Shown: positions 42,547 to 51,786 of the stretch, piece after piece
Layout: every line of letters begins with the position of its first letter
Position numbering within the stretch: the first letter of the stretch is position 1
Assembly (NCBI GenBank): GCA_009993635.1
Contig: JAACTC010000008.1
Coordinates: forward strand, 278,809 to 342,808
Source of the DNA: Erythrobacter sp.
Lineage (GTDB): Bacteria; Pseudomonadota; Alphaproteobacteria; Sphingomonadales; Sphingomonadaceae
Direction: 5' to 3'
Length of the DNA stretch: 64,000 bases
Notes under the pieces: model-generated
Told to the model about the DNA's origin: nothing
The model's database searches: none
Seen by the model: only the letters and a program-made list of their open reading frames with translations
Made by a program: the position numbers and the translations under genes

Positions 42547-43596
42547 TTACTTCGCTGCCGACGCCGCCTCGGCAAGGGCGAGATCGTCCGGCCTGCCGAC
42601 ATCAAGCCATTGTTCGTGCAGCGGGAAGACGATCGTTCGCCGGCCGTCGCGGCGCAGGCGTTCAAACAGGGTCGGCATATCGCAATGTTCGCCGGACTTC
42701 AGAAAATCGAGGGCGTGCGGCTCCATCACATAGATTCCGGCGTTGACGTGGCTGCGTACCACCGGTTTTTCCTCGAACCCCGAAATATCGAGCCCGTTGG
42801 TGTGAACCACCCCGAACTCGTTGCGCATCTCGTGATTTCGCACAGCCATCGTCGCCACTGCGGAATGCAGGACATGGTAATCGATCATGTCGCCGTAGCC
42901 GACATCGGTCATAACGTCACCATTGGTGACGAGAAAAGGGCCGGAGGGCCGCTCCGCGATCAGGCTCAGCGCGCCGCCGGTGCCAAGTGGCTGATCCTCG
43001 CGGATATAGTCGATATTCACACCCCACTGCGAACCGTCGCCGAAGTGCTCTTCGATCATGTGGCCCAAATAGTGGACGGAGAACAGGAAGCGTTCGATCC
43101 CCGCCTTCTTCGCTCGCTCGACGATATGTTCGAGCATCGGTTTCCCGGCGACAGGCAGCAGGGGCTTGGGGCAGTTTTCCGTATGCGGGCGCAGCCGCGT
43201 GCCCTTGCCGCCCGCCATCACCACCATCGTGCTCGACCGGCGGAGCGGCACCTGAATCTCGTCCCACACGTGCAGGCCAAGGACGCTGCGCGCCTCATCG
43301 ACGATGGGCAGCTGGTGGATCTTGTTAGCCGACATGATCTGGAGCACGATCTTGCGGTCGAGGCTGGGCGGGACGACCATCGGCTCTCCCTGCATGATCG
43401 CGTCCGCCTTGTCGTCGAGCGACAGCCCGCGCAGCATCCCGCGGCGGATATCGCCGTCGGTAATCGTCCCGGCCAACCGGTTTTCGCCGGTCATCAGCAG
43501 CACGATCTGCAGGCTGGAGCGTTCAAGCGACTGCACTGCTTCGCCAATCGTTGCATCGCTGCCGAGCAGCGCATCGCGCCAGTTGTCGATACTCAT
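42547..43596 (-). CDS. ptmE: CBS-domain glucosamine-1-phosphate guanylyltransferase (PtmE-like)
   Basis: The 349-residue protein has two N-terminal CBS motifs (residues 1-115) and a C-terminal nucleotidyltransferase (STMVVMAGGKGTRLRPHTEN, FLVTNGDVMTDV, ISGFEEKPVVRSHVNAGIYV). This arrangement is that of Campylobacter PtmE, which makes GDP-GlcN as the entry to the legionaminic-acid route. It therefore suggests that the pathway here runs on GDP-linked rather than UDP-linked intermediates. It begins one base after the stop of the 2-epimerase gene. Confidence 0.85.
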   Translation of the reverse strand: MSIDNWRDALLGSDATIGEAVQSLERSSLQIVLLMTGENRLAGTITDGDIRRGMLRGLSLDDKADAIMQGEPMVVPPSLDRKIVLQIMSANKIHQLPIVDEARSVLGLHVWDEIQVPLRRSSTMVVMAGGKGTRLRPHTENCPKPLLPVAGKPMLEHIVERAKKAGIERFLFSVHYLGHMIEEHFGDGSQWGVNIDYIREDQPLGTGGALSLIAERPSGPFLVTNGDVMTDVGYGDMIDYHVLHSAVATMAVRNHEMRNEFGVVHTNGLDISGFEEKPVVRSHVNAGIYVMEPHALDFLKSGEHCDMPTLFERLRRDGRRTIVFPLHEQWLDVGRPDDLALAEAASAAK

Positions 43597-43597
43597 G

Positions 43598-44797
43598 TCA
43601 GCCAGCCCCTCCGGTCGAGTCGCCGCTGTCGCTGCCGGGTGTGGTAAGATCGTGAAACCGCTTCACCGTCAGGCGGTCCAGCGGGTGGCTGCGCAGCACG
43701 TCGAAGATCGCTGCGCTGGCGCCGCCGCTGCCATAGGGATTTTCTACGTGCTCCAGCCCGGCGCGGAATTCCGGCGAGAGGATCTGCGCGATGCCGCCGG
43801 CGATGGCGGTGCGCTCCGCGTCGCAGTTCACCACGCTTTTTGCGCGCAGGCGCCCTGCCTGCCGCTCCCCGATATCGAGTGATCCGATCCCGAAACTTGG
43901 CACCTCCGCCAGCGCGCTCGACGAATTGCCGACCACGCCATCGACGTAAGTGAGCGCGGAGAGATAGCGGTATTGGCCGAGCGAACTATGCGCGACGGCG
44001 TTCTTGCGGCGCGCGACATAGTCCTCGATCATCGCGATCAGCGCCCGCCCGCCGGTATCGGCATTGGGCAGGGTGAAGACGATGTGCGCATCCGGCCGGG
44101 TGTCGAGCGCGGCGAGCAGCTCTTCCATCTGCGCGGCGGGATCGCGCCCGCCTGCAGTTTCCGGATGGAAGGTGACCAGCAGGCTCTCTTCGCCGAATGG
44201 CAGACCGAGGAACTCTTCCAGCTCGGCCTTCGGCATCGGATCGAGATCGGCGATCGCGTCTATCCCCAGCCCGCCGACATTGAACACCCGTGCCGGATCT
44301 TCGCCCAGCTGGATCACGCGGTTGCGATAGGGCTCGGCACCGGTGAAGTGGAGCGCCGCCATCTTGGTTACCGAATGCCGCACCGCTTCGTCGAACGCGC
44401 CTTCGGTGGTTTCGCCGCCGTGCAGGTGGGCAATGGGGATTCCGGCAAACAGCGCCGCGGCAGACGCGGCGAGGATTTCGAACCGGTCGCCCAGCACCAC
44501 CACAACATCGGGCTGCAAGCGCGCGAAAGCATCGGCAAAACCGATCATGCCAAGCCCGGCCGCCTTGGTGACGCCGACCGCGCTGTCGGACGACAGCAGG
44601 ATTTCGACCCGCTCGGCTATGGGAAAGCCGTCGGCCTCGATTTCGCGCACGGTCGTCCCGAATTCGGGCGACAGGTGCGCTGCGGTCGCGATCAGCTGCA
44701 ACTGTGTGTCGTCCGCTTCATGGACGCGCGCGATCAGCCGCTTGAGCAGCCCGTATTCGGCCCGCGTACCGGTGACGATCGCAATCTTCCGGCTCAC
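43598..44797 (-). CDS. legG: Hydrolysing NDP-sugar 2-epimerase (LegG/NeuC type)
   Basis: The 399-residue enzyme releases the nucleotide and inverts C2, giving the free diacetamido-mannose-type sugar for LegI. It has KIAIVTGTRAEYGLLKRLI, VVVLGDRFEILAAS, IAHLHGGETTEGAFDE and SVTKMAALHF, then VVGNSSSALAEVPSFG. A GTG start at 44797 is used: it overlaps the legI stop as GTGA, and the open frame beyond it lies inside legI. Substrate choice (GDP-linked diacetamido sugar rather than UDP-GlcNAc) follows from the operon. Confidence 0.89.
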   Translation of the reverse strand: MSRKIAIVTGTRAEYGLLKRLIARVHEADDTQLQLIATAAHLSPEFGTTVREIEADGFPIAERVEILLSSDSAVGVTKAAGLGMIGFADAFARLQPDVVVVLGDRFEILAASAAALFAGIPIAHLHGGETTEGAFDEAVRHSVTKMAALHFTGAEPYRNRVIQLGEDPARVFNVGGLGIDAIADLDPMPKAELEEFLGLPFGEESLLVTFHPETAGGRDPAAQMEELLAALDTRPDAHIVFTLPNADTGGRALIAMIEDYVARRKNAVAHSSLGQYRYLSALTYVDGVVGNSSSALAEVPSFGIGSLDIGERQAGRLRAKSVVNCDAERTAIAGGIAQILSPEFRAGLEHVENPYGSGGASAAIFDVLRSHPLDRLTVKRFHDLTTPGSDSGDSTGGAG

Positions 44798-45807
44798 AGC
44801 TCGATCTGCTCGTCTTCGGCAAAGGCTCGTGAGGCCCGCGAGCCCACAACTTCGTCCCACCGCATCGGCGAAAGCCCGGTACCCGGCCGCTTTGTGCCGA
44901 GATTTTCATCGCTCAGCAATTCGCCCTCGGCAATGTCCCTGCTTGCGACGATGGATTTGCGGGCGACGGCCCGATTGGGCAGTTCGCTCGGCGAAGGCTT
45001 CTTCTGGCCATCCCCGGCGAGAGCACTTTCGATATTGCGGATGCCGCTACACATGGCGGCGAGTTCGTCAGGTTCGAGGCTTGCCAGATGATCGGGGCCG
45101 GGCAGGTTACGATCGAGGGTAAAATGCTTCTCGATGAGCGTCGCGCCCAGCGCGACAGCGGCGATCGGCACTTCAATACCCTGCGTGTGGTCCGAATAGC
45201 CGACCGCCACGCCGAATGTTTCGGCAATCTGGTTCATGGCGCGCAGATTCACGTCGGCAAAAGGGGTGGGATATTCGGTATTGCAATGGAGCACGGTGAT
45301 GTCGGAGCGCGGAACGCCCGCGTCCTCGAATACGGCCAGCGCATCCCCGATTTCCTGAAGGGTTGCCATCCCGGTGGACAGGATCACGGGCAGCTTCGTC
45401 GCCGCGTAATGGCGCAACAGCGGCAGGTTGGTCAGTTCGCCCGAAGGCACCTTGATCCGGTCGAGGCCGAGATCCACCAGCAGCTTGAGCGATTCCGGGT
45501 CGAAGGCGGTCGAGAAAAAGCCGATACCGTGCTTTTCGCACTCCGCCTTGAGCATGTGATGATCGTCGAGCGAAAGCTCGAGCCGCTTGACCATCTCGTA
45601 TTGCGTTTCGCCATCGCCGGTCGCCGCGATCTGGTAATTGGCCTTTGCCGCGGAGCGCGAAATGCTCTTCGCGGTATCGAAGGTCTGGAACTTGACCAGG
45701 TCGGCGCCCGCTTCTGCAGCCAGCCTCACGAGATCGCGCGCCATCGCCATGTCGCCATTATGGTTGACGCCTGCCTCGGCGATAATGAGACATGATTTCC
45801 GGTTCAT
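44794..45807 (-). CDS. legI: N,N'-diacetyllegionaminate synthase (NeuB/LegI family)
   Basis: Condenses the free C6 sugar with phosphoenolpyruvate to the nine-carbon nonulosonic acid. The 337-residue protein has LIIAEAGVNHNGDMAMARD, KFQTFDTAKSIS, IKVPSGELTNLPLLRHYA, VILSTGMATLQEI, LHCNTEYPTPFADVN and GYSDHTQGIEVPIAAVALGA, and ends in an antifreeze-like SAF domain (SIVASRDIAEGELLSDENL). The ATG at 45807 gives the family start; an in-frame TTG at 45822 would overlap the legH stop as TTGA and add five residues. Confidence 0.92.
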   Translation of the reverse strand: MNRKSCLIIAEAGVNHNGDMAMARDLVRLAAEAGADLVKFQTFDTAKSISRSAAKANYQIAATGDGETQYEMVKRLELSLDDHHMLKAECEKHGIGFFSTAFDPESLKLLVDLGLDRIKVPSGELTNLPLLRHYAATKLPVILSTGMATLQEIGDALAVFEDAGVPRSDITVLHCNTEYPTPFADVNLRAMNQIAETFGVAVGYSDHTQGIEVPIAAVALGATLIEKHFTLDRNLPGPDHLASLEPDELAAMCSGIRNIESALAGDGQKKPSPSELPNRAVARKSIVASRDIAEGELLSDENLGTKRPGTGLSPMRWDEVVGSRASRAFAEDEQIEL

Positions 45808-45818
45808 TTCCAATGCTT

Positions 45819-46460
45819 TCAACCCCGCGCCTTGGCCGGGATGCCGACGTAGACGCTATCGGCCTCACACGATTTAACCACTACGCTGCCCGATCCGATC
45901 ATCGTGTTGGCGCCAATTTCCAGATATGCCCCCGGCTGGCCCTGATTGACTGCCGCGCCAGTGCCGATCCACACGCCCGACCGCAAGTGCACATAGCCCG
46001 AAAGATTGGCACCGGGGGCGATATTGCAAAACTCGTCCACGATCACGTCATGCCCGATCGTCGCGTTCAGATTGAAGATGCTGAAGGCACCGACCTCGAT
46101 ACGATTGGTGAACCGCACACCGGCGCACACGATCACGCCGGGCATTGCCTCGATGCGCTCGCGCTGGCCGATGCCAAACGACGCCGAAGGATGGACGAGG
46201 GCCGGGAACCGCAGCCTGTCGCCATAGTGCTGCACGATCTTGCGACGCACCGCATTGTCGCCAATACCAATTGCGAAAAGGCCGTCTGACAGGTTTTCGA
46301 CCTCGCCTTCGGGTATGACCTCACCGAATTCGGACAGATCCTCCGCTTGGTCTGGCGACTGTGTGAGAAAGGCTATCTCATGGCCATTTTCCCGTGCGAT
46401 GTCAGCCACTTCGCGGGCAAAGCCCGAGGTGCCGAAGATGTAGATCGTCTGTTTGGCCAT
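45819..46460 (-). CDS. legH: Sugar N-acetyltransferase with left-handed beta-helix (LegH/PglD/NeuD type)
   Basis: The 213-residue protein has an N-terminal Rossmann part (IYIFGTSGFAREVADIA) and a C-terminal hexapeptide-repeat domain (FSIFNLNATIGHDVIVDEF, YLEIGANTMIGSGSVVV) with the usual IPAK end. In the legionaminic route it acetylates the C4 amino group made by LegC. AAGGA lies seven bases before the ATG. It starts four bases after legF ends. Confidence 0.84.
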   Translation of the reverse strand: MAKQTIYIFGTSGFAREVADIARENGHEIAFLTQSPDQAEDLSEFGEVIPEGEVENLSDGLFAIGIGDNAVRRKIVQHYGDRLRFPALVHPSASFGIGQRERIEAMPGVIVCAGVRFTNRIEVGAFSIFNLNATIGHDVIVDEFCNIAPGANLSGYVHLRSGVWIGTGAAVNQGQPGAYLEIGANTMIGSGSVVVKSCEADSVYVGIPAKARG

Positions 46461-46464
46461 GACG

Positions 46465-47148
46465 TCATCCTTTTTCCCGCGAATTGCCTGCCAGCAGCAC
46501 TTCCGCCAGCCGCCAGTCGAGCATCGTGTCGATATCGACCGAGCTTTGCGCATCCATCACGAAGCCTAGCGTATCGTCGTTCACCAGCGCACCGGTTTCG
46601 CGCAAGCGCGCCGTCTCGATCCAGTACATCGCACCGTTGAGCGTAAACAGTTCGGGCAGATCCTGCCGCCGGGCGGCATCGGCCGACGCGGCGTAGCGAT
46701 CCAGCGAACCGTCGGCCTCGCGGTGGAACATCCATGCCGGGTGGTCGTCCACCTCGCACACCGAGACGACGGAAGTCGCGCCGCCTTCCCGCGCGAAAGC
46801 AAGCAGGGCGGCGATATGGCCGGCGGATCGCAGCGGTGAGGTGGGCTGGAGCAGGATGAGGGCGTCGTGGCCCGGAACCTGCTCGATCGCATGCATGACC
46901 GGCGCAATGCCGGGCGCTTCGTCGCTCGCCAGTTCGGCAGGACGCAGGAAGGGTACATCCGCGCCCCATTCGCGCGCTACCGCCGCAATTTCCTCGTCAT
47001 CGGTCGAAACGACCACGCGCGCAATCTCCGGCACTGCCAGCGCGGCCTCGATCGTCCACGCGATCAGCGGCTTGCCCGCGATCTGGCGGATATTCTTGCG
47101 CGGGATACCCTTGGAGCCGCCGCGCGCAGGGATCAGCGCCAGCGTCAA
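46465..47148 (-). CDS. legF: CMP-nonulosonate cytidylyltransferase (LegF/NeuA type)
   Basis: Activates the nonulosonic acid with CTP; 227 residues. It has LALIPARGGSKGIPRKNI, RVVVSTDDEEIAAVA, LLQPTSPLRSAGHI and FTLNGAMYWIE. The start is a TTG at 47148 with GGAGGA about six bases upstream; it overlaps the aminotransferase stop as TTGA. No ATG gives the conserved N-terminus, so this non-AUG start is well supported. Confidence 0.9.
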   Translation of the reverse strand: MTLALIPARGGSKGIPRKNIRQIAGKPLIAWTIEAALAVPEIARVVVSTDDEEIAAVAREWGADVPFLRPAELASDEAPGIAPVMHAIEQVPGHDALILLQPTSPLRSAGHIAALLAFAREGGATSVVSVCEVDDHPAWMFHREADGSLDRYAASADAARRQDLPELFTLNGAMYWIETARLRETGALVNDDTLGFVMDAQSSVDIDTMLDWRLAEVLLAGNSREKG

Positions 47149-48329
47149 GCAGCGTCCTCCGCTACGATGACAAGGTTGGGACTGCTGGGAATGTTCACGA
47201 TCCGCGAGGCGAGGCTTTCGGCGCACGAGAGATCGGCGCGCGGAGCTTCGGCAAACATCGGCAGCAGGTGCATAAGCGTCCACACCGGGCGCGCCATCAG
47301 CTGCGCATCGTTGAGCGCGGCGAGCACGGCCTCGTGCTGATCGGCCATTTCTTCGTCCAGCAGCAGGGCGCACAGCCAGTAATTGCTGGTGGTGCCTTCC
47401 GGTTCTTCCAGCAGGCTTGCCCCGTCCACCTTCGCGAAAGCTTCTGCATAGCGTTGGGCAAGCACGCGCTTCCTCGCCAGCATGTCGGGCACCCGCTCCA
47501 GCTGCGCGCAGCCCAGCGCCGCGTTGATGTTCGGCATCCGGTAATTGAAGCCGATCGCGTCGTGAACGAAATTCCACCGGTCGGGCACGCGTGCCGTGGT
47601 CGTCAGGTGCTTGGCGCGCTTCGCCAGGTCGGTGTCGTTGGTCAGGATCGCGCCGCCGCCGCCGGTGGTCATCACCTTGTTGCCGTTGAAGCTGAGCGCC
47701 GAGACGAGTCCGAAATTGCCGGTGTGGGTGCCGTGGTAGGAAGAGCCGAGCGATTCGGCGGCGTCTTCGACCAGCGGGATATTCCAGCGTTCGCAGATCG
47801 CCGCCAGCTCCGCGATCCGTGCGGGATGGCCGAATGCGTGCATCACGATCAATGCGGCAATCCGGCCCCCGGTCGAGCGGTTGAAGCAGGCTCCTTCGCG
47901 CAGTTCGGCGATCTCTTCGAGATGTGCGGCCAGCTTTTCGGGATCGACGCCGAGCGAGGTGGCCTCGCTGTCGACGAAATGCGGAACGGCCCCGGCATAG
48001 CTTGCCGCGTTGGCGGTGGCGATGAAGGTGAGCGTGGGCATCAGCACTTCGTCGCCGCGCTCCACGCCTGCCAGCAGCAGCGCGACATGCAGCGCCGCAG
48101 TGCCGTTGACCACCGCGACGGCGTGTTTGGTGCCGCAGAAATCCGCCAGATCCTTCTCGATCCGGTCGACATAGGAACCGACCGACGAAACCCAGCCGGT
48201 TTCGATGCAGTCGGCCACGTATGCCGCTTCGTTACCCGTGAACTCGGGCTCGTGCAGCGGGACGAAGCCATCGCGCTCGCCCGTGACGGTGCGGATGGTC
48301 TGGAGAATGGCGTCGGTAAAATCGCTCAT
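47145..48329 (-). CDS. legC: LegC family PLP-dependent sugar aminotransferase
   Basis: DegT/DnrJ/EryC1-type aminotransferase of 394 residues that puts the amino group on C4 of the 4-keto sugar made by LegB. It has PLHEPEFTGNEAAYVADCIE, GWVSSVGSYVDRIE, AVAVVNGTAALHVALLLAG, PLVEDAAESLGSSY and the PLP-lysine motif LSFNGNKVMTTGGGG. The early FTGNE block marks the LegC subfamily. It follows legB by 35 bases. Confidence 0.91.
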   Translation of the reverse strand: MSDFTDAILQTIRTVTGERDGFVPLHEPEFTGNEAAYVADCIETGWVSSVGSYVDRIEKDLADFCGTKHAVAVVNGTAALHVALLLAGVERGDEVLMPTLTFIATANAASYAGAVPHFVDSEATSLGVDPEKLAAHLEEIAELREGACFNRSTGGRIAALIVMHAFGHPARIAELAAICERWNIPLVEDAAESLGSSYHGTHTGNFGLVSALSFNGNKVMTTGGGGAILTNDTDLAKRAKHLTTTARVPDRWNFVHDAIGFNYRMPNINAALGCAQLERVPDMLARKRVLAQRYAEAFAKVDGASLLEEPEGTTSNYWLCALLLDEEMADQHEAVLAALNDAQLMARPVWTLMHLLPMFAEAPRADLSCAESLASRIVNIPSSPNLVIVAEDAA

Positions 48330-48364
48330 GCCGTCGCGGCTGACGCCGCCCCTCCGAAAAAGTC

Positions 48365-49375
48365 TCAGATGTTGTAGGTGTCGGCCTTGTATCGCGAAAG
48401 ATTGGCCGGGTCGGTGAACCATTCGATGGTTTCGTCCAGTCCCCTGCCGAAGCCATCACGATCCCCGTATTGCGGCGTCCACCCGGTCAGCTCTTCGGCC
48501 TTTGCATTGGCCGCCCACAGGCGTTCGACTTCGCTCTTTTCGGGACGCATGCGCTGGTCTTCGGCGACGATACGGACGTCGCGATCCATCCGCTCCGCGA
48601 TCAGCGCCGCGGTGTCGCCGATCGAAATCTCGTAATTGCTGCCAATGTTGATGACCTCGCCCAGCGCCTTTTCGGCCGTGGCGACTGCGCAGAAGCCGCG
48701 CACCGTATCCGCGACGTAGTTGAAGTCGCGCGTCGGGTGCGTCGCGCCGAGCCGGATCTCGTCTTTACCGTTGGCGATCTGGGTGATGATCGTGGGGATC
48801 ACCGCGCGCGCCGACTGGCGCGGGCCGTAAGTGTTGAACGGGCGGATCGTTGCGACCGGCGTTTCGAACGAGAGATAGAAGCTCTGCGCGATCTGGTCGG
48901 CGCCGATCTTGCTCGCTGAATAGGGCGACTGGCCCTGCAGCGGATGCTCTTCGGTGATCGGCACGAAGCGCGCGGTGCCGTAGACTTCGCTGGTCGAGGT
49001 GTGGACCACCCGCTCCGTGCCCAGGTCGCGCGCGGCCTGAACGACGTTGAGCGTGCCCTTGACGTTGGTGTCCACGTAGCTGTCGGGCGAGTGATAGCTG
49101 AACGGAATCGCGATCAGCGCGGCAAGGTGCATCACCACGTCGCAATCCTGCATCGCGGTGCGCACGCCGTTGGGATCGCGGATGTCGCCCGCGAACACGT
49201 CGATGGACTTCTTCACATGCTCGGGCGAATTATCGAGCCAGCCCCAGCTGTTGAAGCTGTTGTAATACACGAAGGCGCGCACGTCCGCACCCAGCCCGAC
49301 GAGGTGTTCGACCAGATGCGAGCCGATGAAACCATCGGCCCCCGTTACGAGAATGCGTTTGCTAGAAAGGTCCAC
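48365..49375 (-). CDS. legB: NAD-dependent 4,6-dehydratase LegB
   Basis: First committed enzyme of the legionaminic-acid pathway; 336 residues. It has RILVTGADGFIGSHLVEHL, the distinctive FVYYNSFNSWGWLD found in LegB proteins, VVHTSTSEVYGTARFVPITE and the active-site YSASKIGADQIAQSFYLSF. The GTG at 49375 has GGGAG six bases upstream and removes a non-homologous leader. It is the first gene of the long minus-strand block and divergent from the initiating transferase. Confidence 0.92.
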   Translation of the reverse strand: MDLSSKRILVTGADGFIGSHLVEHLVGLGADVRAFVYYNSFNSWGWLDNSPEHVKKSIDVFAGDIRDPNGVRTAMQDCDVVMHLAALIAIPFSYHSPDSYVDTNVKGTLNVVQAARDLGTERVVHTSTSEVYGTARFVPITEEHPLQGQSPYSASKIGADQIAQSFYLSFETPVATIRPFNTYGPRQSARAVIPTIITQIANGKDEIRLGATHPTRDFNYVADTVRGFCAVATAEKALGEVINIGSNYEISIGDTAALIAERMDRDVRIVAEDQRMRPEKSEVERLWAANAKAEELTGWTPQYGDRDGFGRGLDETIEWFTDPANLSRYKADTYNI

Positions 49376-49614
49376 GGAAGCTCCCGGCGGATCGGCAAGG
49401 TTAATGCTGATCGCGCCTGATAGTGGAATGTTTCGTGGGGGCAACCTCTACGTAGCCTGCACGGCCCGCGATTCTCCCGCCTGCCGTACCGGGAAAGTAC
49501 ACGCGAAAACCATTCTGTTGCTTTGGCTCGACCATCCAACTATCGGATCCGTCCGGGTCACAGTACGTGCGGCCCCAAATCCGGCACGCACTCTCAGGCA
49601 ACGCTTGGTATCTG
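49376..49614. promoter_or_regulatory. Divergent promoter region between legB and the initiating transferase
   Basis: This 239-bp gap is the only place where transcription of the 29-kb minus-strand block and of the plus-strand transferase can both begin. It is less GC-rich than the genes on either side. No operator or -35/-10 pair could be assigned with confidence by eye. Confidence 0.45.
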
Positions 49615-50904
49615 ATGAACGGTTCGCTTATTAGTGGCGCAAATGGCGGCAGGCCCAATCTTTTTGTGGCCTTGCTGGAACTGCTCTTCGGCCTTGCGGT
49701 CGTGGTCGCGGTTCCGATGGTGTTTCTCGGGCTGCTGGGAATCTCCAATCCGGTCAACGATCTGTCGGTTCAGCGGACCGCCGTAACCGCCACCATCGCC
49801 TTCATTATCGGCTCGTTCTTCCTGCGCCGGTTGCTCAATTTCCCGGGCGTGCGTGGAGCGGTGCATGGCGCTCCGATCATGCTGCTGACGTTTATCGCCG
49901 CTGCGCTGGTCCTGCTGATCCTGCGGATCGAATACAGCCGGTATATGCTGGTTCTCTCGACGTCAGGCGCGGTGCTGTTCGCGTTTGTGCGTGCGTGGAT
50001 CGTGCCGCTGCGCACCAACCAGATTTTCCATCTGGTGCCTTTCGGGAAGATCGGCGTCCTCAAGCAGATTCCCGACCGGATCTTCATAGATATCGAAAAG
50101 CCGGAAATTCCCGTTGGCAATATGGTCAACATCGTTGCCGATTTTCGCGCCGATCTGCCGGATGAGTGGGAGCGGATGCTTGCGCAGGCCTCCTTGCGGG
50201 GAATTCCGGTGTACCATTACAAGCAGCTGATCGAATCGCTGACCGGGAAGGTGAATATCGAGCACCTGTCCGAAAACTTCTTCGGATCGCTCGTTCCCAG
50301 CCAGTCTTACACACCGATCAAACGGCTGATCGACCTTGTCGGCAGCCTGATCCTGCTGGTCGTGCTTAGCCCGGTTTTCGCCCTGCTTGCGCTGCTAATT
50401 TGGATGGAGGATCGCGGGCCGGTCTTCTTCATCCAGACCCGCCACGGCTATGGCGGCAAACCGTTCAGGATGTACAAGTTCCGTTCGATGCGAACGGCAG
50501 AGGCGGCCGATGGCGTCGATGCGCGCGAGAGCGCCATTACGAAGGACGGGGACGACCGGATCACGCCGATCGGCAGGGTCATCCGCCGCAGCCGTCTCGA
50601 TGAGCTTCCCCAGCTGGTCAATGTGCTGAAGGGGGAAATGAGCCTGATCGGACCGCGGCCGGAAGCCAACGCGCTTGCCGAATGGTACGACCAGTCGCTG
50701 GGCTTCTACGCCTACCGCACCATCGTGAAGCCGGGCCTGACCGGCTGGGCGCAGGTTAACCAGGGCCACGTCGCCAATCTGGAGGAGGTTAATACCAAGC
50801 TCCAGTACGACTTTTACTATATCAAGTACTTCTCGTTCTGGCTCGACATGCTGATCGTGATGCGCACGATTCAGACCATCGTGACCGGGTTCGGATCGAA
50901 GTAG
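49615..50904 (+). CDS. Initiating sugar-phosphate transferase (polyprenyl glycosylphosphotransferase)
   Basis: Inner-membrane enzyme of 429 residues that loads the first sugar phosphate onto undecaprenyl phosphate. Four hydrophobic segments fill residues 10-130, a soluble part follows, and a fifth segment (LVGSLILLVVLSPVFALLAL) leads into the catalytic domain with FRMYKFRSMRT, RSRLDELPQLVNVLKGEM, LIGPRPEA and KPGLTGWAQVNQGH. The ATG at 49615 lacks a clear ribosome site; an in-frame GTG at 49567 is an alternative. It is the only gene of this kind here, so it should start the repeat unit of the whole locus. Confidence 0.92.
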   Translation: MNGSLISGANGGRPNLFVALLELLFGLAVVVAVPMVFLGLLGISNPVNDLSVQRTAVTATIAFIIGSFFLRRLLNFPGVRGAVHGAPIMLLTFIAAALVLLILRIEYSRYMLVLSTSGAVLFAFVRAWIVPLRTNQIFHLVPFGKIGVLKQIPDRIFIDIEKPEIPVGNMVNIVADFRADLPDEWERMLAQASLRGIPVYHYKQLIESLTGKVNIEHLSENFFGSLVPSQSYTPIKRLIDLVGSLILLVVLSPVFALLALLIWMEDRGPVFFIQTRHGYGGKPFRMYKFRSMRTAEAADGVDARESAITKDGDDRITPIGRVIRRSRLDELPQLVNVLKGEMSLIGPRPEANALAEWYDQSLGFYAYRTIVKPGLTGWAQVNQGHVANLEEVNTKLQYDFYYIKYFSFWLDMLIVMRTIQTIVTGFGSK

Positions 50905-51786
50905 TCAGCCCCGATCGCCCAGCAAGCGGGCGACCGTCTCTTCCAGCGAATCCTGCCAGCGCGGCGCGGAATGCCGAAACGTTTCGGCAAATTTCGCGCT
51001 GTCGAGCCGCGAATTGAGCGGACGCGCGGCCTTGGTCGGATAGTCGGAAGAAGGGATGCCGCTCACTTCGCAGGTAGGTCCGCCATGCTTCGCGCTTGCC
51101 GCGAAGATCGCGCGGGCGAAATCGGCCCAGTCGGTCCAGCCTGTGCCGCCGAAATGGTAGATCGCATCGGCACCATGGCCGGGCTCGTCGCGCCAGCGAT
51201 CGGCCACCGCCAGCACTGCGTCGGCAATGTCGAGCGCGCTGGTGGGATTGCCGAACTGGTCGTTGACGACGTTGAGCGTGTCGCGGGTTTCGGCGAGGCG
51301 CAGCATGGTCTTGACGAAATTGCCGCCGAACGGACTGTAGACCCATGCCGTGCGCAGGATCGCGAATGTCGCGCCCGATGCGGTGAGCGCCTCTTCGCCG
51401 GCCAGCTTGGTCTCGCCATAGGCGCCGATCGGCCCGGTGGCGTCGTCTTCACGCCAGGGCCGGTCGCCGCTGCCATCGAACACGTAGTCGGTCGAGAAAT
51501 GGATCACCGGCGCGCCGATATCGGCGGCCGCGCGGCCAATATGTCCGGGGGCAACGCCGTTGATCAGGCGGGCGAGTTCGGGTTCGTCCTCTGCCTGGTC
51601 GACCGCGGTGTAGGCCGCGGCGGAAACGATCAGGTCGGGTTTCTCCGCGGCGATGGTGCGCGCGATCCCCGTCGGGTCGGCGAGATCGAAATCGGGCCGC
51701 GCGGCGAAGACCAGATCGTGCGCTTCGTTGCGCTCGGCCAGCGACTGCGCGACCTGCCCCTCGCGCCCGGTGACGAGAATCTTCAT
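50905..51786 (-). CDS. rfbD: dTDP-4-dehydrorhamnose reductase
   Basis: Last enzyme of dTDP-L-rhamnose synthesis; 293 residues. It has [57 protein letters not shown] and [12 protein letters not shown] with the YxxxK pair. Its stop directly abuts the stop of the convergent initiating transferase. The start overlaps rfbB by four bases. Confidence 0.95.
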   Translation of the reverse strand: MKILVTGREGQVAQSLAERNEAHDLVFAARPDFDLADPTGIARTIAAEKPDLIVSAAAYTAVDQAEDEPELARLINGVAPGHIGRAAADIGAPVIHFSTDYVFDGSGDRPWREDDATGPIGAYGETKLAGEEALTASGATFAILRTAWVYSPFGGNFVKTMLRLAETRDTLNVVNDQFGNPTSALDIADAVLAVADRWRDEPGHGADAIYHFGGTGWTDWADFARAIFAASAKHGGPTCEVSGIPSSDYPTKAARPLNSRLDSAKFAETFRHSAPRWQDSLEETVARLLGDRG

